A stretch of 64,000 nucleotides of DNA from Lactifluus volemus. Lineage: Eukaryota > Basidiomycota > Agaricomycetes > Russulales > Russulaceae. The position numbers were made by a program, and so were the translations under genes. The notes under the pieces are model-generated. The model saw only the letters and a program-made list of their open reading frames with translations, was not told the DNA's origin and made no database searches. This document shows, in pieces, positions 22,583 to 35,204 of the stretch. The number at the start of each line of letters is the position of its first letter. Position 1 is the first letter of the stretch. The stretch is from positions 124,001 through 188,000 of the forward strand of contig WTXI01000028.1 in NCBI GenBank assembly GCA_022376515.1. The letters run 5' to 3'.

Positions 22583-23389
22583 ATGTCAAACGTCGAGCAC
22601 ACCCTCCCCGAACTTCCGTACACTTACGATGGTCTCGAGCCATACATCTCACGTCAGATCATGGAGCTTCACCACAAGAAGCATCATCAGACTTACGTCA
22701 ACGCACTCAACGCTGCCGAGAAGGCGTACGCCAGCGCTAGTACTCCCAGAGAACGCATCGCTCTCCAGGCAGCTCTGAAATTTAACGGTGGCGGTACGTG
22801 AATTCTCTCTCGATCGTCGCCGTTTCCTCGATTTTGGCGTCTCACGCGTCTGTCTCCGCTTACTAGGCCACATCAACCACTCGCTCTTCTGGACCAACCT
22901 TACACCGTCCGCGACCGAGAAGAGGGGAACCGGTGGCGTACTTCGCGACGGCCCTCTTAGGAACGCTATCGTCGAACGCTGGGGTTCCCTCGAGACCTTC
23001 AAGAAGGAATTCAACACCACTACTGCTGGTATCCAGGGATCTGGCTGGGGCTGGCTTGTACGTTACCGAATTGGTTAATCGGTGGATTTCGTGGTGCTAA
23101 GACTTGTTATCAGGGCTACAGTCCCACAAGCCACAAGCTGGAGATTGTCACCACGGCTAACCAGGATCCTCTCCTTACTCACGTTCCCATTATCGGTGTG
23201 GACATTTGGGAACACGCCTTTTATTTGCAATATCTCAATGTGAAGGCCGACGTGAGTTGCTATAATGCCATTTTACCCCTGTATAATCGCTGAGTGATGG
23301 ACTGGTAGTATCTCAATGCCATCTGGCATGTTATCAATTTTGATGAAGCCGAGACACGCTTCCGTGACGCTACGGGATCTAGGCTTTGA
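22583..23389 (+). CDS. Manganese superoxide dismutase, cytosolic type
   Basis: Converts superoxide to oxygen and hydrogen peroxide. Four exons: 22583-22793, 22867-23057, 23114-23251 and 23309-23389, giving 206 aa with all junctions in phase. The metal ligands are His30 (MELHHKKHH), His75 ([11 protein letters not shown]), Asp164 and His168 ([11 protein letters not shown]). GSGWGWL and HAFYLQY are classical Fe/Mn-SOD signatures. The protein starts [13 protein letters not shown], directly at the mature domain, so there is no mitochondrial targeting sequence in this model; cytosolic Mn-SODs of this kind are known in some fungi. The C-terminal tail after [10 protein letters not shown] is short. 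Mn rather than Fe is inferred from eukaryotic context. Confidence 0.93.
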
Positions 23390-26140
23390 ATTTAGCGCAC
23401 GCTTCTATATAAAATCGTTTGAAGTCAAAAAATAAGGGAGAAATGTACGTTTTCGTTGGTAAAGAATCTAAATTGTGTAGAGCACTTTCCGGAGCCCTTA
23501 CCGGTATCCGTTGTCGTATGAAAATCGAAGCATGCGTAGCTTGACGACAGAGTTTAAAGTTGTAGTTGTGAATGCATGACAATCGAGGCGATTTGAGGAG
23601 GTCCTTTCTTTTGATTAGCAAGCTTCGCTAACCGCGTTGTCAGGTTCTATTATGGAACTATTTGTTTTGCACTTTTATCGTTCACCATAACTTGACTGAT
23701 CGTTGCACCTACCAACCACTCTTAATGTATGAAATGTAAGGAGGCAGCTGTTGGGCCTCTGGGATGAACGACTTATTGTTTGATTTGCAGCACGATGATT
23801 GCAAGACATTTGTCATGGCCTTTTCCGTTCTAACTTGATGCGTGTTTTTAATGGAAGCGTGTACTTTGCAGCCACTCGGTTCGGTCTGGCTATTCTGATC
23901 TTCCACTTTAGCAGGTTCCTGTCAAGCCATTCACAGCCGTTTTAGATCCGTCCCATGAAAAAATTTAATTTAATTATTATGATTATTATTATCATGTACT
24001 GTTGCTATTTTTGGTGTCAGCTGGTCAAAGTGAATTTCGTATAAAAAAAATTGTTGAAGCGAGAGAGAAGAGAGAAGAATTTGACCAGAAATTTCAAAAA
24101 AAAAAAAAAAAAACAGGTTTTTACCCCACACGCACCAACCGCCTCGTGGCGCACACGCGTTCGAAGTTTAATCACAATTTATTTTTTTGCGTCTAGTCTG
24201 GTGATTTGTGGCGTGGGCGTGGTTCATCATAGCGCGTGCTGCGGGCCTGGTTTCCTGGTCATGTTCACGTTTTAGGGGGTGAACACCATCGCAGGGGACG
24301 GTTGGTGATTAGACGGGCGTCACTACTGATGATGAATGTGTGTGTGTGTGTTTTGGATCGAAATTGCAGTTTTTAATGAGTTATGAATCACGCCATCAAT
24401 CATCGTCATCCCCACGACTTGATGAATGGAAATAACTGATGATGATGACGAGCCCCCCTGCCTGCCGTAAATCGTTTGGTGAGAGATGATCCCTGCCCCC
24501 CGCAAAAAACATGCGGGACCCTCGAGACGCCTCGGGACGATCATCATCACTTCTCGTGCTGTTTGTTGCCCTGAAGAAGGAAAGCTGTTTTGCGCAGGGA
24601 TCTTCTGACCTTACCTAAAACTGCAAAAGGCTATTTGGTTCATGAGAGGGCCCCTAATCCTGTCGCCTCGTGGGTTCAGCAGGAGAAAACCAGCGAGACG
24701 CGCATATACCATATGCGGAAGAAGGATAAATTTTTCGTTGTATAATGGGTAGCGACAAAGAGGAGGGTTAGATCAATGTCCCCACGCAGTGGTGAAAAAT
24801 GAGATGAGAAGAGGGACATGAAGAGAAAAAAAAAATAAAACATACTTGACTTGACATCCCCCCTCTTCTAGGTGATTTCATTCATTTGTTTGATTGGTCT
24901 TGACAGGACCTTTGCCCGCATTTTCCTATAGTACGACTCGATTCCCATTCGTCCCCTCTCACATGAATTCATCCACCTCGAAAACATGCGTCTTACGTCT
25001 CGCAAGTCAGTCAGAACGGTGCGCCACCTGAAAAGTACGATCAGCGGAAAACCATTATGATTTTCGACGATCTTCCCCCTCCTGTGGACCATTAAGGTTC
25101 ATATCATCGTGAGTGAATGGAAGCACTGGCAGGTACCAATAACATATACAGGACCAATGACTGGCATAAAAGCACCGTTCTCGAACACGGCTAGCAAAAG
25201 GATAAGTGTAGGTAAAACTCGTAAAAACTCCACGTAACGAGTGACAAAAAGCTCGGAACGCATACCGGCTTGGATGATATATAACGCCACCGAGAATTTG
25301 CTAGTACGAACTCTTGTTGTTGGTGGCAATGACACTACGCAGTGCGCACATTTTTTTTCTAGAAATACCACTTTTTTTTTTGGCGACCTCTTCGGTAGGT
25401 CAATCTTCCGCGGGGACTTTCTTCACTTCTTCGTCGCTACCTCGGACGCCACGTGTTGAATATTCAATGATATGTCCCACATTTTTTTTGTTGGTCAATC
25501 CACAGGCTTCGCGCTCCAATTATTCAGGTACTTAAACGTGAACTAACCTGAACTTGGCGTTCACCACGTGACGCAGCGGGGTAAAGCACCAGTAAAAGTT
25601 GTCATACGGAACTAGTAGCCGCCGGTTGTCCAAGGCAGGTGGTAAGCCTTACGGCTTACTTAGCCGACCTACGCTTACGTCATATCCTGTCTTCACGCCT
25701 CTCCCAAGACAAGTTTCGTCGCGAGCGACAGCGCCGAGTCGTACGGTATAGTACTACAGGTGTATGTGCCACGCCCCCTTTGGGAAGGCCACACCATATT
25801 TTAAAACCAAAATTAAAGTGTTGGCACAACGTAAGCATCTTTGAGGGAACCTGCCAGTCCAAAATCGAAACCGGGCTTTCATTTGTTCCGTCTGGTGGCA
25901 AGGTCCGCGAAGCAGATTCAGATTGCCCGTTGCCCTTCACGGTAAATTTTCGAGATCCCGGCCTTGACGTGCTTGACGGCTACAGTAAATCTTTCGGGTG
26001 TACCGGAAATATTACGTCACCGCGAAGACAGTTTGACACAGGGTCGAAATGAATTGTGGACGAGGGTGATTTGAACGTAACTTCCCAACGAGGGGGCTGT
26101 CGAATTCAAGGTCGTATGACATTGATTCTCTCCCCTCAAT
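23390..26140. other. Intergenic, no supported gene
   Basis: AT-rich 3' flank of SOD followed by sequence with only short unmatched frames (for example 25639-26052 plus and 25099-25371 minus). Contains poly-A at 24097-24112 and a GT microsatellite at 24339-24351. Confidence 0.4.
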
Positions 26141-26149
26141 GGTTACATT

Positions 26150-26790
26150 GTGCTTGAAGGGAGAAACGAAGGATAAAGCAATCTAACCTATACATGGCCA
26201 ATAAAATTTCAACTGTATGTAGCATTCCCAGAAGATATGGAGCGTTTTCTTCTCTACCCTGAGTGACCAATGTCGCGAATACGTCGAGAAATTGGCGCGA
26301 AACATCGACAGGCTAGCTGGCTCGTGTGAGCATTCCAGGCCCCGACATTGTTAGAGAGGTCTGAGGGACGAAAAATAAGATCATAATCAACATTCGATAC
26401 AGAGGCCCCCTGCAGCGGCGTAAAAGAATAGTCGTCGCTGAAGTGGAGGAAGTCGTCCAGAAGCAGACATCACTTGATCGATCTAGAATGTGGAAGAGGT
26501 TATGGACGGCTGATTGCAGGGAGCGTGTTGCTAGGTCCCGGACGATAACGGAACTGAATGTCGGGTAAAGACGGAGATGAATGTCAGGGACAAGACGGAG
26601 TCGGTGTCATGTGGATCATAGGTATTGTTGGATTGACAGACGAAGATGCTTTCCGCGGCGAAGTGTCGACACTGCCAGAGCAAGATGAAGGTCTGACTCG
26701 GAAGTTGGCGCAGTAGGAAGGGCGTCAGGGGTGTCTTGTGTGATTAATGGGAACAACTAGGCTAGACGTCGAGGTAACGGTCTAGATGCC
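26150..26790 (-). pseudogene. 3' remnant of a DUF6535-family gene (third copy)
   Basis: This stretch aligns by eye with the 3' end and downstream flank of the intact gene (26820-27420) and, more closely in places, with the pseudogene copy (30370-30740). Landmarks are 'aggtattgttggattg' at about 26620 and 30636, 'gtcgacactgc' at about 26664 and 30660, and a shared flank containing 'agataaagcaa' at 26171 and 26850. No open frame is left and nothing upstream of the last ~100 codons is present. Confidence 0.6.
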
Positions 26791-27239
26791 TGACATGCTC
26801 GCCCCTTCGGAAACTCAATGGATGCTTTGTGCTTGAAAGGGAGAAATGAAAGATAAAGCAACTATACAAGGCCAACAGGATTACAATTGCATGTAGCATC
26901 CCTCAGAGATTACGGGGCGTTTTCGCCTCTACCCTGAATGATCAAGGTCGCGCGAAGAGGATACTGTGTTAAGGAAATAGCGCGAAACATGTATGCATAC
27001 TGGGCGGACATAGCTGACTCGGCCCTCACATTGGTCTGGGGGCCGACGATTGAGATCAATATCAAACGTTTCCGTCGTTCGATGCAGGGTTTTGGTTCGA
27101 AACAGAGGTCTGCAGCGGCGTGGAAGAGCTATTCGTCGCTGAAGTGGAGGGAAGCAATCCAGAAGCACCCATCACTTGGTCAATCTGGAATGCAGGAGCT
27201 GAAGACAAATGCAGGTTTCAGGGAGCGTGTTGATAGGAG

Positions 27240-29659
27240 CTATGGCCGAGGAAGATGATAACTGAGTATCAGGGATGACACCAGGATCCGTGGCAAAGGA
27301 TGGGCGAAAGGTAAATGTCGACAGGGATGTTGGTATGACTCTGGATTGGAAGTAGGCGAGATAGTAGTAAGGGTGTGAGTGGTATCTTGTGTGGTCAATG
27401 GATCGAGCAACGTACAAGCAGAGTAACTGGATTCAACGTTGACGGATGGAGAGCGGCGGAAGGACTCGACGGTTTGGGGAGCATCAGCTACATCGTGAAG
27501 CGATATCTCTTCTGCAAGATGTGTTCGGCTATGATCTACGGTCAGTGCGGGAAAGGGTGACACCGTGATGAGGGGCGGGCGAGCGGGTGAAATGATCGTG
27601 GGAAGATGGGTGATATCGCTCTTGGACTCGGAGAGATGACTCCGGATATTGCACAATGGGTACGAGGATGACTGGAACAGAATGAAGTCACCATCATCTG
27701 TTGACGCATCAAAGGCAGTCGGAGCAGCATCGGTGCCTTGATGTAAAGCGATATAAAGATGCCGAATGGGCCTGAGAACATGGTATGGGATGATGACATC
27801 GGTTCCGCGATTGTACGCTTCTTGAGTGATTTCATTCCACAATGCACAAAAGTCGTGTTGCAGCCCAGGAAGAGTGTTTTGAATGTCGAATTTGGAAATG
27901 CACCACAGCATATGCTCTAGACGAGAAGCCATAAAAATGTCCTTGAGACATAAGCGGAAGAGCGGAATAGTAATGTGAATCAAGTTGGCTAGTAGCACAC
28001 TGTCACCATGTGAGAGGTAATCTCGAAGTACGTCTTCTGAAATGCCTAGCTGATCCATGACTAATACATTCCAACGGTCATCCCGTTCTGGTACGCATGC
28101 AATAATACCCGCAATTATACCTTGGGCACACAAACCAGTATCTCGGTCGTCGCTGCTTGTTAGAGAGTGCCCAATCTCAACGAGTCGTAACACAGAATTC
28201 ACGCCAAATGCGAAAATCTTCCAGAGGATGTGGAAAGTTGCAGAGGAGAGGCGTGCTGAATTGGGGTCGTTTGCGCAGATAGAATCGGCGGCGTTTGCGC
28301 AAATAATCACCCGGCGCTTTTTGTCTGCCTGCAAGACCGAATTTGATGGCAAAGTGCGGGACACCAATCCATGAAATGCTTCTGCTAACGTCTCTTCCAG
28401 TTCGGTGAAAGTCGGTGCGGTGTCGTAGTTTCGGATCGTTTTCGAGCTACAGAAGCCAGGGATGGCTTCGAAGAATCGTTCAAGATCCTTATCTTCGTCC
28501 AGGGCGTGAACTGTCCATGTCAAGATACGGCTGACGATCTTCTCCGACAATTCCGAACCTGTGTCTTGGACGGTCTTCGTTATACCCCCAAGGAATCGGT
28601 TGCTGCTGGTTATCATCTGCGAAGTGACTCCGAATGGAGGGCGAAAGTGGGAATAGCGATCCCACGGGAACCAGAGGATCCAGAGGGTTGTACATGAGAT
28701 ACCGTGATAGAAGAACCACGCTGAAGAAGAAAGTGGTGAATAGTAGGGGCTATCCTGCCAGAAGATTGGCATCAACGAGATGCATCCGTATATCGCTCCT
28801 GCAAGTGCCACCCAACAAACAACCACACTGAACACAGTATAGTTGATGCTGGAAAGAAATATAACCAGTCCGGAGAAGAACAGGAACAGTGATAGGTGTA
28901 GCAGGGCGGGCAATGCTTCAACCGACCAAGTGAGATGAAACTTTTCCAACCCGTTAGCAAAGAATGCACGGATCGATGCTCTCTTTTGTGGACTATACCG
29001 CAGCGGTTGTGTGATCGTGACGTATCGCCGAGCCCACTGCTGTAGCAATGTAGTTAACAGGGCACACGTGAGGCTGATGACTAAACTGAGAAACCAGAGT
29101 GAGTTGACCCATACTGCGGATTTCGGTGGGGAGAATGGAGGTGGGCTAGCCGGAGTGGCAAGGATGGATGCACGAGATACGTTTGGGTCGGCGAGAAGTT
29201 GATAGATGTTTGCGAGATAGAATGCGGAGGTGTCCTGTGGATTTGGCCTTAGGTCCTGAACAGAAATTGCGACTAACGCTGCGACGGCAGCAGAGAATAA
29301 GCCAGTCTACAGTGATGATGCTGGTTGTTGCACTCGAGCGAGGTGGAGACTAATATGAGGACTTACGAAAATAAGGATTCCATCAGCATCCTTTTGCCAT
29401 CGGTTGGCCATTTTGTTGTCTTCTTCTTCTGTCATCTTAACGTACATATTGAAAAGGGGCCCAGAGTCATCTGAAAAGTTGGCTTGTCCCTGCGAGGTTT
29501 GGTTCTGCTCTGGCTGGAGAACATGGCGGTGACCACCTACAGTAGGGGAGGATAAATTCGATGATGATAAAGCCGACTGGCGAATAACATACCTGTGTCA
29601 ACCCCCTCTCCGGATCTAATTCCTACGTTGGTGTGTTCTGGAGAAGCTGTCGCTGACAT
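27240..29659 (-). CDS. DUF6535-domain membrane protein
   Basis: A member of an expanded agaricomycete family of unknown function. Exons: 29659-29593, 29536-29367 and 29306-27240, giving 767 aa. Exon 2 carries the typical entry sequence MANRWQKDADGILIF, and exon 3 opens with TGLFSAAVAALVAISVQDL. Four membrane segments are visible at about residues 80-97, 140-165, 211-234 and 236-258, with a conserved QQWARRYV between the second and third. The remaining ~500 residues are soluble and helical-looking, ending in a Ser/Thr/Pro-rich tail (from about residue 640). The last exon is 2067 nt without interruption. It lies between a 3' remnant and a deleted copy of itself, so this is a local family expansion with one surviving intact member. 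Confidence 0.85.
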
Positions 29660-30360
29660 TAAGGAATGGAGCAAGGAGCGTACATGTAGTTTGAGCTACT
29701 AATAATAAGTTAACAGCCTTGGCCGCAGGCACGTGGACGGTTTGTTGAGCGCTAGCCTGGGCCTTCCCCAACAAATCTCGATTCTACACCATCAGACTTG
29801 GAGCCCCTCTCCCAGTGTCCACACTGCACCTAGAGAGCCACCTTTCCCTCATCAACCGTCAATCGTACTTAGAGAGCATTGCATGGCACCCTCTATTCCA
29901 AGCCTGAGGTCCGCGCCGTCCTTTGGAAGAGAGATGCTTGCCAGTGCAGAGTTATCGCTAGCTTCTCTGAAGGGATTGTTGATGCCAAACGTCTCTTTGA
30001 GGTCATTGTATTTACTAGTATGGGCGTAAATGCAATCACAAGAGATCAGCTGAGTGGTCGAGAGTTGAGATTTTTGAGGCTGCAGACCTGAGCTATTCGC
30101 GCGCACGCAGTATAGGATGTAAGGGAGAAGTAAAACTACTACAACAGTCCCCGTGGTATTGCTTTATTAAGTCAAGATTGAATGTCTATGACATGGCTAA
30201 ATGCAGACTCCACCCTGGTTTGTTCTTCCTTGGCGTGGGTTTGCCCACGCCAAGGTCCAAGTGACCGGAAATGACAACAAACATCAGTTGAGGGGAACGG
30301 TCTAAATGATGCTGACTCGGACATGCTTGTAAACGGGCCGACGTGTGATGCTGATAAACC
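29660..30360. other. Spacer between DUF6535 copies
   Basis: No gene recognised. It contains the 5' flank of the intact gene and a short perfect hairpin at 30228-30255. Confidence 0.4.
30228..30255. repeat. Short perfect inverted repeat (12-bp arms, 4-nt loop)
   Basis: The arms ccttggcgtggg (30228-30239) and cccacgccaagg (30244-30255) are exact reverse complements around tttg. No following T-run suggests Pol III termination. Function unknown. Confidence 0.8.
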
Positions 30361-30613
30361 AACTCATAGATGGCCAATGGTATTACGACTGAGGTAGCAC
30401 TCCCAGAGAATACGGGAAATTTCTGCCTCTAATCTGGACGATCAAGAGAGAGACACTGTACCCAGGGAATCATGCGAAACATCCCCTAAAGCGGCATGAA
30501 AAAATAGTAGTCGTCGTTGATTTGGAAGGAAGGAGTCCGGAAGCAGCGATCACATCGTCAATCTGGAACGTAGGAAAGGATAACAAAATGTCAGGGACAA
30601 CACCGAGATCTGT

Positions 30614-32231
30614 CTAGGCTGTTACGTCGATCGGAGGTATTGTTGGATTGCGGAGTGAATGTCGACACTGCTGGAGTAGGATGAAGACCTGACTTGAGTT
30701 GAAATTGGGCAAGATAGTAGGAAGGGTGTGAGTTGTGCCTTGCGTGATTAATGGGTTGAGCAAAGTAGGAGCGAGGCGGTTAGTTTCAACATGAGCAGGT
30801 GGAGAGCCGCTAGAGGACACGACGATTTGGGAAGCACCCGATGCATCGTGATCGTGCAAAGATAACTCTTCCGAGTCTGCAAGATGTATCCGGCTATGAC
30901 ATCCGATCGATGCGGGAGACCGTGACACGGTGTCAAGGCAGGTGTGCGGGTGGGATGATCGTGGGAAGATGAGTGTTATCGCCTGTTGTGCTGTTGGACA
31001 GTTATTGGACTCATAGAGATGACCCCGGATATGGCATAACGGATACGAGGATGGCTCGAACAGAATGAAGTCACGATCATCTGTGGCGGCATCGAAGGCG
31101 GTCGGAGCACCATCGGTACCTTGATGTAAAGCGATATAAAGATGCCGAATGCATCTGAGAATATGATAAGAGATGACAACAGTTCCACGATTGTGCGCTT
31201 CTCGAGTGATGTGATTTCGTTCCACAAAGCACAAAAGTTGTGCCGCAGTCCAGGAAGAGTATTGGTTACGTCGAATTTGGAAATACACCACAGGGTGGGC
31301 CCTAGATGATTAACCATAGTTGGAACATCCTCACTGGCAAGCGGAAGAGCGGACAAATGATGTGGATCAAGTTGGCAAGTACAGTAGCACGCTGTCACCA
31401 TGTGAGAGGTAATCTCGAAGCGGTCCGCCATCCCCGGGCCACTCGAGTTCCGGCACACACGGCGTGCAATAATGTTATGCCTTGAGCACATAAACCATTA
31501 TCTCGGTTGTCGCTGCTTGTCAGAGATTGCCCAATCTCAACAAATCGCAATACAACCTCTCCGCCATATGTGAAAACACTACCGGGCCATTAGGGCGTAT
31601 GTGAGACTGATGACCAAACTGAGGAACCAGGGAGAGTTGACCCATACTGCACTGGCAGATTTCGGTGGGGAGAACGGAGGTGGCCTAGCCGGAGTGGCAA
31701 GGATGGACACACGAGATACGTTTGGGTTGGCGAGGAGTTGATAGATGTTTGCGAGATAGAATGCGGAGGTGTCCTGTGGATTTGGCCTTAGGTCCTGAAC
31801 TGCCGTGACTGCGACTATCGCAGCGACAGAAGCAGAGAATAAGCCAGCTTACAGTGGTAACGTTAGTTGTTGCACTCGAGCGGCATGGAGACTGATATGA
31901 GGCCCAGGAGGACTCACGAAAATGAGGATTCCATCAGCATCCCTTTGCCACCGGTTGGCCATTTTGTTGTCGTCTTCTTCTGTCATCCTAACGTACATAC
32001 TGCAAAGGGGGCCTCAGGCTGAGCTGTCGGAAAAGTTGGCCTGTCCCTCCGAAAATTTGTTTTGCGTTGGCCGAGGAACGTAGCGGCGGCCACCACCACC
32101 ATACGATAGGACGAGAGATGGGTTTGACGACGCACCATAAACCGAGTGGCGAATAACATACTTCTAACCACCTCCTCTCCGGCCATACAATTCCCTATGT
32201 TGATGGGTTCTGGAGAAGCTGGTTCTGACAT
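30614..32231 (-). pseudogene. DUF6535 pseudogene with ~830-bp internal deletion
   Basis: A second copy of the gene at 27240-29659 in the same orientation. The first exon is recognisable at 32231 (MSEPASPEPINIG), the exon carrying the ATGG..DADGILIF entry at about 31910-31990, and the start of the long exon at about 31650-31850. At about 31575-31600 the sequence jumps from the equivalent of residue ~163 to residue ~440 of the intact protein, removing the third and fourth membrane segments and part of the soluble region. The 3' part is still open over 225 codons (31291-30614; IRHLYIALHQGTDG, FDAATDDRDFILF) but out of continuity. No functional product expected. Confidence 0.78.
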
Positions 32232-32239
32232 CAAGGCGC

Positions 32240-35204
32240 TATGGTATGAGGAATGACTAAGTTTGAAGTTATGTGTATCGAACTCAGTCAAGCTACTAGT
32301 CACCAGACACTGCGGCAGGCTACCAACTGTCGTGGAACTTCAACGCCCTGACACGGCGAGCGCTAGCCTCGGCTCTGACCATTCTATTTGATGACAACCC
32401 CGTCAACGGGCGGTACTAACATAAATCTGTATGGATGCCCCTAACAAGCCTTTCCCATTTCCCTCCGCCATAACCTTCTGGTTAAAAGAGGCTCCCCTCT
32501 CTGTCTGTTACGATGTCTATGTACGCGATCTACCAGTCCAGGCTGATCCACACTGTCCTTGCTTTGTTGGAAATTAATATGTCCCACGCCAGTTTGCAGC
32601 CGCAGGTCCGTCCCTCTCAGGCTTGAAGCTTGAAGGCCCCCAAGGAAGCCTGATCCGGTAGGGGAGTAGCATCACCAGGTACTCATCACCAGGTACTAGG
32701 AGGCTAGCGGTAAAGTGTCCTGTCTAGTTACCGTCGAAAGGCAGCGCTTAAAAAAAGGGGGGAGTAGCGTCACCCGGACACCGTAAGTCATGGTGTGTGA
32801 TACGCCAGATAGTCTCCGAGACTCCGAGTTACTCGAGTGCAAAGCAAGGTGAAGAAAAAGGTTACCTTTGACGGGGTCCGGGCTTCGGTGCGAGTCGTTA
32901 TCGACATCGAGGTTCGTTACATGATCGCATAAACGATCGCTCGCAAGTTGACATACCATTGGCACGTAAACCCCGGGAAATGCATATGACCTGCACTTAG
33001 ATGACCTCACGATACTGTAGGAGTGCCTTTCGGAAGTCGCTATATTGGTGGACGGTGCACCAACCTAACGAACGTGAATGTAGTAAAACAAGACATCAAC
33101 TGAGTAGCCGAAGGCTGAGCACCTAGACTGCATGCCCGAGGTGTGCGCACATTCAGTACACTCGGACTTGAGGGACAATTGGGTTCTACCAGGTTCCAGG
33201 TCCATTACTGCCAGTGACAGCTCAGGCTGCCACGTCACGGTGAAACGACTTGGTCGCTGGTGGTACAGTACAATAGTATCGCCATCAAGTTTGATCCCCC
33301 ATATCAGCCTAACCATCGAGAGAGCAGTCTCAACAGTGGTGATATGGTGTCCCAGTATATGCCTCCCTCCTTTTTGGTTCCCGAGTAGAAGTTTGATCAA
33401 GCCCGAATTGTGCTCTTGTTGTGCAAAGGAAGACCAGAAATGGTTAGCGTCGTCGGTTGCGAGCTGGAGGTAATGTCAATGCCAGGTTACTGCACGTCTG
33501 TCGGAAATAATTCGGGTGATAGTGGAGTGGAGTCACCCTCGCGTAACTTACTGCACTGTGAAGTAGTAGGAAGACGTCCCACCTTACAAATGTTGCTATT
33601 TATAGACTAGCAAGTAAAATTGTCTACAATTTGACGATTTTTGACAAATCCAAGGCCGGAAGTTATGACTGGTACAGTACTATTTGGGCCATCTATAAAC
33701 ATCGCTCAAGTGCCAGGGCAAATCATGTTGAGCGCGTTCAGTTGAGCGAGATGCCAGTGGGCCCTGCAGTGGCATAATCACATCAGTCATGGCGAAATTT
33801 GCGCAAATGGTTCAGAAACCAAAAAAAAAAACCAAAAAGATCATGAACGAGAGCGCGAACCTGGCACAAGTTCATTGAGACCAAATGAGTCATACAGATG
33901 AAGAAAGGGGAGAAATGGTTCGCCATGAATAGCACTGTGCCATGTAGATATATTTCAGACTTTGTAGTTCCTCTGAGGCTCAGTCCTCTATAAACGGCCC
34001 CGGGCCGGGCCTTGCTAGTGACATCTACAATTTCACTGGCCCAGAGGCACTTGTTGTCTTTGCTCCTCCTGGCTTGACCCACTACCAGCAGATATGCGTT
34101 TCACTGCGTGACGCCGGAGCCGGAGCCTCAGTTGAGGTCCTTGCGGCGTAGTCGATAGCCCCACAACTGATTGGGAACTCGAGTTGCCACAGGGTCGCGC
34201 TGGGCGGCGGGCGTCAACACTGTCACATGAGTCAGAATGTGGTGGCTCTCAGGCCAGTCAAAGGACGCAACTTGAAGTGGTTGGGTACTAGTACTGGCCC
34301 GGGACTTGCAGTGGGGTCCTTGAGATGAAGGGCCTCATCGAAAATGACGGCTTGAAGCAGATTATCAGTAATGGTAAAGATATTTTCACCCTCAGCAGAC
34401 CATTACGCTCTCGTCAAGGTGAGAAAAGAGTGAAGAGTTGAGTCCAAGATATAAAGGTGGTCCGAGACGGTAGGCTTGTAGCCAAGGTGAGTGTGACGTG
34501 GGAAGGCATGGCTTAGTTCCAGGGTTACTACCGTGTGTTACGGCACGATTATTCCCAGGTAACCTCTATGCTCGGTTTGATTGAGGATGGCCCGGTCGCA
34601 TGAGGAGTGGGCGAGTTTTCAAGCAGCTGCATCGTGTTGCTTGCCATGCTTCCATATGAGACCGTGCAGCGGTAACTGCAGGTGCAGGCGCGAGGACGTG
34701 GACAACAACTGAAGGCATGTATAGGGAAACAGTCAATAGCGTATAATGGGGTTGTGGACATATTCTCACCGAGGAGTGGTCAGTTCTAACTTGAACACGT
34801 TCAAGTTGAAGGATTTCCCTGAGTGACTTGCCTGCGTTATTTCTCTCTCAAGGTCTATGATAGCATCGGCTATCTATCTCAGAAATTTCGTCGAGGTTAT
34901 TTTGTGCTCACTACTATAAGACTTTCTTCGGATTGTCGCTCGCTGTGCTGAGGGATAACCTTATGAACTGCGCTCTCTTCGGCTTGTGGGCTCACGCCGA
35001 GACGTCTGTGCTGTCTTGGATGCGTTACGCAGCCCATCCATCGACCTCATGTGTTGTGAACTTGTGATTCATCGAAGTGGGATAGAGCGTTCCGTGTATA
35101 CCATATCTGGAAGAGTTACGATGCAGGGTCATCTAATGTAAGGGTCGTCGGGATACGTAAATCAGTCTCCAATACAATCATCGAATAAGCGAGAAGCGTG
35201 GACG
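32240..35204. other. Gene-poor interval
   Basis: Open stretches at 32696-33010 and 33065-33400 (minus) and 33132-33473 (plus) overlap one another on opposite strands and show no motif I recognise. No duplicates of them are visible in the window. Confidence 0.4.
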
